28,105 nucleotides of DNA from Saccoglossus kowalevskii (Eukaryota; Hemichordata; Enteropneusta; Harrimaniidae): assembly GCF_000003605.2 (NCBI RefSeq), contig NW_003117667.1, positions 1 to 28,105 on the forward strand, in the 5' to 3' direction. Shown piece after piece: positions 22,680 to 28,105 of the stretch. Both the position numbers and the translations under genes were made by a program. Every line of letters starts with the position of its first letter. Within the stretch, counting starts at the first letter, position 1. Below the pieces are notes generated by a model. That model ran no database searches. It was given only the letters and a program-made list of their open reading frames with translations, and was not told the DNA's origin.

Positions 22680-23317
22680 TAGTGTCATAGCTCCATATCG
22701 TGCTGGGCTAATTCCATAGTTCCATATCGTGCTGGGCTAGTGTCATAGTTCCATATCGTGCTGGGCTAGTGCCATAGTTCCATATCGTGCTGGGCTAGTG
22801 CCATAGTTCCATATCGTGCTGGGCTAGTGCCATAGTTCCATATCGTGCTGGGCTAGTGCCATAGCTCCACATCGTGCTGGGCTAGTGTCATAGCTCCATA
22901 TCGTGCTGGGCTAGTGTCATAGTTCCATATCGTGCTGGGCTAGTGCCATAATTCCATATCGTGCTGGGCTAGTGCCATAGTTCCATATCGTGCTGGGCTA
23001 GTGTCATAGCTCCATATCGTGCTGGGCTAATTCCATAGTTTCATATCGTGCTGGGCTAGTGCCATAGTTCCATATCGTGCTGGGCTAGTGTCATAGCTCC
23101 ATATCGTGCTGGGCTAATTCCATAGTTCCATATCGTGCTGGGCTAGTGCCATAGTTCCATATCGTGCTGGGCTAGTGCCATAGTTCCATATCGTGCTGGG
23201 CTAGTGTCATAGCTTCATATCGTGCTGGGCTAGTGCCATAGCTCCATATCGTGCTGGGCTAGTGTCATAGCTCCATATCGTGCTGGGCTAGTGTCATAGT
23301 TCCATATCGTGCTGGGC
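22680..23317. repeat. Duplicated block D6, second copy
   Basis: This is the partner of 13572-14209. It starts exactly where the D1 copy ends (22679) and stops at the GATATC unit 23318. Confidence 0.85.
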
Positions 23318-23868
23318 TAGTGCCATAGCTCGATATCGTGCTGCGCTAGTGTCATAGCTCCATATCGTGCTGGGCTAGTGTCATAGTTCCATATCGTGCT
23401 GGGCTAGTGCCATAGTTCTATATCGTGCTGGGCTAGTGCCATAGTTTTATATCGTGCTGGGCTAGTGCCATAGTTCCATATCGTGCTGGGCTAGTGCCAT
23501 AGTTTCATATCGTGCTGGGCTAGTGCCATAGTTCCATATCGTGCTGGGCTAGTGCCATAGTTCCATATCGTGCTGGGCTAGTGTCATAGTTGCATATAGT
23601 GCTGGGCTAGTGCCATAGTTCCATATCGTGCTGGGCTAGTGCCATAGCTCCACATCGTGCTGCGCTAGTGTCATAGCTCCATATAGTGCTGGGCTAGTGT
23701 CATAGTTCCATATCGTGCTGGGCTAGTGTCATAGTTCCATATCGTGTTGGGCTAATTCCATAGCTCCATATCGTGCTGGGCTAGTGCCATAGTTCCATAT
23801 CGTGCTGGGCTAGTGCCATAGTTCCATGTCGTGCTGGGCTAGTGCCATAGTTCCATATCGTGCTGGGC
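23144..23868. repeat. Duplicated block D7, first copy (25 units, 725 bp)
   Basis: This is shared with 25552-26276 (offset 2408). The rare markers are GCTTC and the TTTTAT unit (23444 and 25852), the latter found only in this pair. Confidence 0.85.
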
Positions 23869-24100
23869 TAGTGCCATAGTTCCATATCGTGCTGGGCTAG
23901 TGCCATAGTTCTATATCGTGCTGGGCTAGTACCATAGTTCCATATCGTGCTGGGCTAGTGCTATAGTTCCATATCGTGCTGGGCTAGTGCCATAATTCCA
24001 TATCGTGCTGGGCTAGTGCCATAGCTCCATATCGTGCTGGGCTAGTGCCATAGTTCCATATCGTGCTGGGCTAGTGCCATAGTTCCATATCGTGTTGGGC

Positions 24101-24971
24101 TAGTGTCATAGTTCCATATCATGCTGAGCTAATTCCATAGCTCCATATCGTGCTGGGCTAGTGCCATAGTTCTATATCGTGCTGGGCTAGTGCCATAGTT
24201 CCATATCGTGCTGGGCTAGTGCCATAGTTCCATATCGTGCTGGGCTAGTGCCATAGTTCCATATCGTGCTGGGCTAGTGCCATAGTTCCATATCGTGCTG
24301 GGCTAGTGCCATAGTTCCATATCGTGCTGGGCTAGTGTCATAGTTCCATATCGTGCTGGGCTAGTGCCCATAGTTCCATATCGTGTTGGGCTAGTGTCAT
24401 AGTTCCATATCGTGCTGGGCTAGTGCCATAGTTCCATATCGTGTTGGGCTAGTGTCATAGATCCATATCGTGCTGGGCTAGTGCCATAGTTCTATATCGT
24501 GCTGGGCTAGTGTCATAGCTCCATATCGTGCTGGGTTAATACCATAGTTCTATATCGTGCTGGGCTAGTGTCATAGCTCCATATCGTGCTGGGCTAGTGT
24601 CATAGTTATATATCGTGCTGGGCTAGTGCCATAGTTTCATATCGTGCTGGGCTAGTGCCATAGTTCCATATCGTGCTGGGCTAGTGCCATAGTTCCATGT
24701 CGTGCTGGGCTAGTGCCATAGTTCCATATCGTGCTGGGCTAGTGCCATAGTTCCATATCGTGCTGGGCTAGTGCCATAGTTCTATATCGTGCTGGGCTAG
24801 TGCCATAGTTTCATATCGTGCTGGGCTAGTGCCATAGTTCCATATCGTGCTGGGCTAGTGCCATAGTTCCATATCGTGCTGGGCTAGTGCCATAGTTCCA
24901 TATCGTGCTGGGCTAGTGTCATAGTTCCATATCGTGCTGGGCTAGTGCCATAGTTCCATATCGTGTTGGGC
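24101..24971. repeat. A1 higher-order repeat copy, 30 units
   Basis: The anchor at 24101 is of the CTGAGC type. Compared with the 26-unit copy at 1277 it has one more consensus unit in the run after TTCTA, the two-unit GTGTC/GTTGGG duplication, and the extra GTGTC unit near its end. It contains the 30-bp unit 24362-24391. Confidence 0.85.
24362..24391. repeat. 30-bp unit (1-bp insertion, GTGCCC)
   Basis: A C has been added to the CC at unit positions 6-7, in the GTTGGG unit of the A1 copy that begins at 24101. The other A1 copies have a normal-length unit here. Confidence 0.95.
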
Positions 24972-25609
24972 TAGTGTCATAGTTCCATATCATGCTGGGC
25001 TAATTCCATAGCTCCATATCGTGCTGGGCTAGTGCCATAGTTCTATATCGTGCTGGGCTAGTGCCATAGTTCCATATCGTGCTGGGCTAGTGCCATAGTT
25101 CCATATTGTGCTGGGCTAGTGCCATAGTTCCATATCGTGCTGGGCTAGTGCCATAGTTCCATATCGTGCTGGGCTAGTGTCATAGTTCCATATCGTGCTG
25201 GGCTAGTGCCATAGTTCCATATCGTGTTGGGCTAGTGTCATAGATCCATATCGTGCTGGGCTAGTGCCATAGTTCTATATCGTGCTGGGCTAGTGTCATA
25301 GCTCCATATCGTGCTGGGTTAATGCCATAGTTCTATATCGTGCTGGGCTAGTGTCATAGCTCCATATCGTGCTGGGCTAGTGTCATAGTTCCATATCGTG
25401 CTGGGTTAATGCCAGAGTTCTATATCGTGCAGGGCTAGTGGCATAGCTCCATATCGTGCTGGGCTAGTGCCATAGTTCTATATCGTGCTGGGCTAGTGTC
25501 ATAGCTCCATATCGTGCTGGGCTAGTGTCATAGTTATATATTGTGCTGGGCTAGTGCCATAGTTCCATATCGTGCTGGGCTAGTGCCATAGTTCCATATC
25601 GTGCTGGGC
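24943..25609. repeat. Dispersed copy of the 9309-9975 block
   Basis: The order matches 9309-9975, including GCAGGG (25429) and TAGTGGC. It differs by lacking ATTGTG in its first unit and by having ATTGTG in its TTATAT unit (25523). It follows directly on the A1 copy at 24101, just as 9338 follows the A1 copy at 8526, so the pair of blocks was probably copied together. Confidence 0.8.
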
Positions 25610-26276
25610 TAGTGTCATAGCTTCATATCGTGCTGGGCTAGTGCCATAGCTCCATATCGTGCTGGGCTAGTGTCATAGCTCCATATCGTGCTGGGCTAGT
25701 GTCATAGTTCCATATCGTGCTGGGCTAGTGCCATAGCTCGATATCGTGCTGCGCTAGTGTCATAGCTCCATATCGTGCTGGGCTAGTGTCATAGTTCCAT
25801 ATCGTGCTGGGCTAGTGCCATAGTTCTATATCGTGCTGGGCTAGTGCCATAGTTTTATATCGTGCTGGGCTAGTGCCATAGTTCCATATCGTGCTGGGCT
25901 AGTGCCATAGTTTCATATCGTGCTGGGCTAGTGCCATAGTTCCATATCGTGCTGGGCTAGTGCCATAGTTCCATATCGTGCTGGGCTAGTGTCATAGTTG
26001 CATATAGTGCTGGGCTAGTGCCATAGTTCCATATCGTGCTGGGCTAGTGCCATAGCTCCACATCGTGCTGCGCTAGTGTCATAGCTCCATATAGTGCTGG
26101 GCTAGTGTCATAGTTCCATATCGTGCTGGGCTAGTGTCATAGTTCCATATCGTGTTGGGCTAATTCCATAGCTCAATATCGTGCTGGGCTAGTGCCATAG
26201 TTCCATATCGTGCTGGGCTAGTGCCATAGTTCCATGTCGTGCTGGGCTAGTGCCATAGTTCCATATCGTGCTGGGC
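25552..26276. repeat. Duplicated block D7, second copy
   Basis: This is the partner of 23144-23868; only the GCTCAATAT unit near 26161 differs by eye. The TTTTAT unit is private to the two copies, so their common origin is later than that of the other TTATAT-bearing blocks. Confidence 0.85.
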
Positions 26277-26450
26277 TAGTGCCATAGTTCTATATCGTGC
26301 TGGGCTAGTGCCATAGTTCCATATCGTGCTGGGCTAGTGCCATAGTTCCATATCGTGCTGGGCTAGTGCCATAGTTCCTTATCGTGCTGGGCTAGTGCCA
26401 TAGTTCCATATCGTGCTGGGCTAGTGTCATAGTTCCATATCGTGCTGGGC
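25871..26450. repeat. 20-unit block, second copy
   Basis: This is the partner of 17342-17921, overlapping the D7 copy at 25552-26276. At 26451 a TTTC unit replaces the GTTGGG unit of the partner and the order changes to the D8 pattern. Confidence 0.82.
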
Positions 26451-26479
26451 TAGTGCCATAGTTTCATATCGTGCTGGGC

Positions 26480-27291
26480 TAGTGTCATAGTTCCATATCG
26501 TGCTGGGCTAGTGTCATAGCTCCATATCGTGCTGGGCTAATTCCATAGTTCCATATCGTGCTGGGCTAGTGCCATAGTTCCATATCGTGCTGGGCTAGTG
26601 CCATAGTTCCATATCGTGCTGGGCTAGTGTCATAGCTCCATATCGTGCTGGGCTAGTGCCATAGCTCCATATCGTGCTGGGCTAGTGTCATAGCTACATA
26701 TCGTGCTGGGCTAGTGTCATAGTTCCATATCATGCTGGGCTAGTGCCATAGCTCGATATCGTGCTGCGCTAGTGTCATAGCTCCATATCGTGCTGGGCTA
26801 GTGTCATAGTTCCATATCGTGCTGGGCTAGTGCCATAGTTCTATATCGTGCTGGGCTAGTGCCATAGTTATATATCGTGCTGGGCTAGTGCCATAGTTTC
26901 ATATCGTGCTGGGCTAGTGCCATAGTTCCATATCGTGCTGGGCTAGTGCCATAGTTTCATATCGTGCTGGGCTAATGCCATAGTTCCATATCGTGCTGGG
27001 CTAGTGCCATAGTTCCATATCGTGCTGGGCTAGTGTCATAGTTGCATATCGTGCTGGGCTAGTGCCATAGTTCCATATCGTGCTGGGCTAGTGCCATAGC
27101 TCCACATCGTGCTGCGCTAGTGTCATAGCTCCATATAGTGCTGGGCTAGTGTCATAGTTCCATATCGTGCTGGGCTAGTGTCATAGTTCCATATCGTGTT
27201 GGGCTAATTCCATAGCTCCATATCGTGCTGGGCTAGTGCCATAGTTCCATATCGTGCTGGGCTAGTGCCATAGTTCCATGTCGTGCTGGGC
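26480..27291. repeat. Duplicated block D8, second copy
   Basis: This is the partner of 18415-19226. It is followed by the CCTTATCG unit at about 27421 and the A4 block. Confidence 0.85.
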
Positions 27292-27436
27292 TAGTGCCAT
27301 AGTTCCATATCGTGCTGGGCTAGTGCCATAGTTCTATATCGTGCTGGGCTAGTGCCATAGTTCCATATCGTGCTGGGCTAGTGCCATAGTTCCATATCGT
27401 GCTGGGCTAGTGCCATAGTTCCTTATCGTGCTGGGC

Positions 27437-28105
27437 TAGTGCCATAGTTCCATATCGTGCTGGGCTAGTGTCATAGTTCCATATCGTGCTGGGCTAGTGC
27501 CATAGTTCCATATCGTGTTGGGCTAGTGTCATAGTTCCATATCATGCTGGGCTAATTCCATAGCTCCATATCGTGCTGGGCTAGTGCCATAGTTCTATAT
27601 CGTGCTGGGCTAGTGCCATAGTTCCATATCGTGCTGGGCTAGTGCCATAGCTCCATATCGTGCTAGGCTAGTGCCATAGTTCCATATCGTGCTGGGCTAG
27701 TGCCATAGTTCCATATCGTGCTGGGCTAGTGTCATAGTTCCATATCGTGCTGGGCTAGTGCCATAGTTCCATATCGTGTTGGGCTAGTGTCATAGATCCA
27801 TATCGTGCTGGGCTAGTGCCATAGTTCTATATCGTGCTGGGCTAGTGTCATAGCTCCATATCGTGCTGGGTTAATGCCATAGTTCTATATCGTGCTGGGC
27901 TAGTGTCATAGCTCCATATCGTGCTGGGCTAGTGTCATAGTTATATATCGTGCTGGGCTAGTGCCATAGTTTCATATCGTGCTGGGCTAGTGCCATAGTT
28001 CCATATCGTGCTGGGCTAGTGCCATAGTTTCATATCGTGCTGGGCTAGTGCCATAGTTCCATATCGTGCTGGGCTAGTGCCATAGTTCCATGTCTTGCTG
28101 GGCTA
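27437..28105. repeat. A4 block, second copy, cut by the window end
   Basis: This is the partner of 5975-6612, with its anchor at 27524. It differs by G26A (GCTAGG) in the unit at 27640. The last complete unit (28075-28103) corresponds to the 28-bp unit 6613-6640 but is full length and carries a TCTTGC variant seen nowhere else. Two bases (TA) of the next unit close the window. Confidence 0.8.

Larger units (their letters stand above)
1..28105 (+). repeat. 29-bp satellite/minisatellite array, about 969 units
   Basis: The window is a head-to-tail array of a 29-bp unit; the first unit (bases 1-29) is the consensus. It begins TAGTGCCATAGTTCC and ends GTGCTGGGC. Unit starts fall at 1+29k to 6613, then stay in step after one 28-bp and three 30-bp units, giving 969 units and a trailing TA. 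No unit is inverted and no unique DNA interrupts the array. The unit holds an internal direct repeat (CCATA at positions 6-10 and 14-18) and a CTAG at every junction. Both edges lie outside the window, so the true array is longer. This organisation is that of eukaryotic satellite DNA; the family and host are not recognised. No coding potential is visible on either strand: TAG occurs at unit positions 1 and 9 forward, and the junction CTA gives a reverse stop. Confidence 0.98.

Noticed and set aside
1-28105. CRISPR array, suggested by a repeat length near 29 bp
   Set aside because: The 29-bp units are contiguous. There are no unique spacers between repeats and no nearby cas genes.
1-28105. Repetitive protein gene (collagen-like, silk-like or surface-repeat protein)
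   Set aside because: The 29-bp period shifts frame at each unit, and stops occur in every frame on both strands. A few units that lose the reverse junction stop (near 2521, 5015, 14236, 20384 and 20500) only lengthen short frames.
1-28105. Telomeric repeat, rDNA spacer or integron attC array
   Set aside because: No telomere motif, rRNA sequence or gene cassette is present. The unit is constant and contiguous.
1-28105. Transposon or inverted repeat inside the array
   Set aside because: All units have the same orientation, and the phase count leaves no room for inserted DNA beyond the net +2 bases explained by four units.
1-28105. Assigning a host species or named satellite family
   Set aside because: I do not recognise the unit and the window has no flanking unique sequence to place it.

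Overview
The whole window is one tandem repeat array, cut by the window at both ends. The repeat unit is 29 bp (the consensus is bases 1-29), always in the same orientation. Counting the phase through the window gives 969 units plus 2 bases. Only four units are not 29 bp long: one of 28 bp (6613-6640) and three of 30 bp (21344-21373, 21403-21432, 24362-24391). I see no gene, RNA gene, transposable element, CRISPR array or unique sequence. Every forward frame is closed by TAG twice per three units, and reverse frames are closed about every 87 bases.

A homogeneous 29-bp array longer than 28 kb with higher-order organisation is typical of eukaryotic satellite or large minisatellite DNA (heterochromatic, pericentromeric or subtelomeric). 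I do not recognise the family and cannot name the host. The consensus has 15 G/C in 29 bases, a T excess over A (9 to 5) on the given strand, and one CpG at unit positions 20-21.

Units differ by a limited set of recurrent point variants, for example C6T, T12C, T12A, C14T, C15T, C24T, G27C and the paired G3A+G5T. These fall in fixed orders and form higher-order repeats. One main family (A) begins at a unit carrying CATATCATG followed by a TAATTCC unit; 17 such anchors are present, and where A copies follow one another directly the period is 25 to 30 units (725-870 bp). A second module (B, about 7 units) begins with a unit ending CTGCGC and occurs about ten times in the window, plus once truncated. 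A third marker, a unit containing GATATC, occurs nine times.

The layout is a mosaic. The first 1.1 kb recurs at 21549-22679. Bases 2669-3741 recur at 10788-11860, 6902-8264 at 16066-17428, 11832-12904 at 15080-16094, 14152-14963 at 20416-21227, 13572-14209 at 22680-23317, 18415-19226 at 26480-27291, 23144-23868 at 25552-26276, and 5975-6612 at 27437-28074. The offsets are whole numbers of units once the four length changes are allowed for. This is the pattern expected of unequal exchange or conversion acting on blocks of tens of units. The stretches with the least block structure are about 13254-13571, 19430-20009 and 21228-21548.

Unit positions below count from the T of the leading TAG as position 1. 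Block comparisons were made by eye on variant markers, not by a computed alignment.
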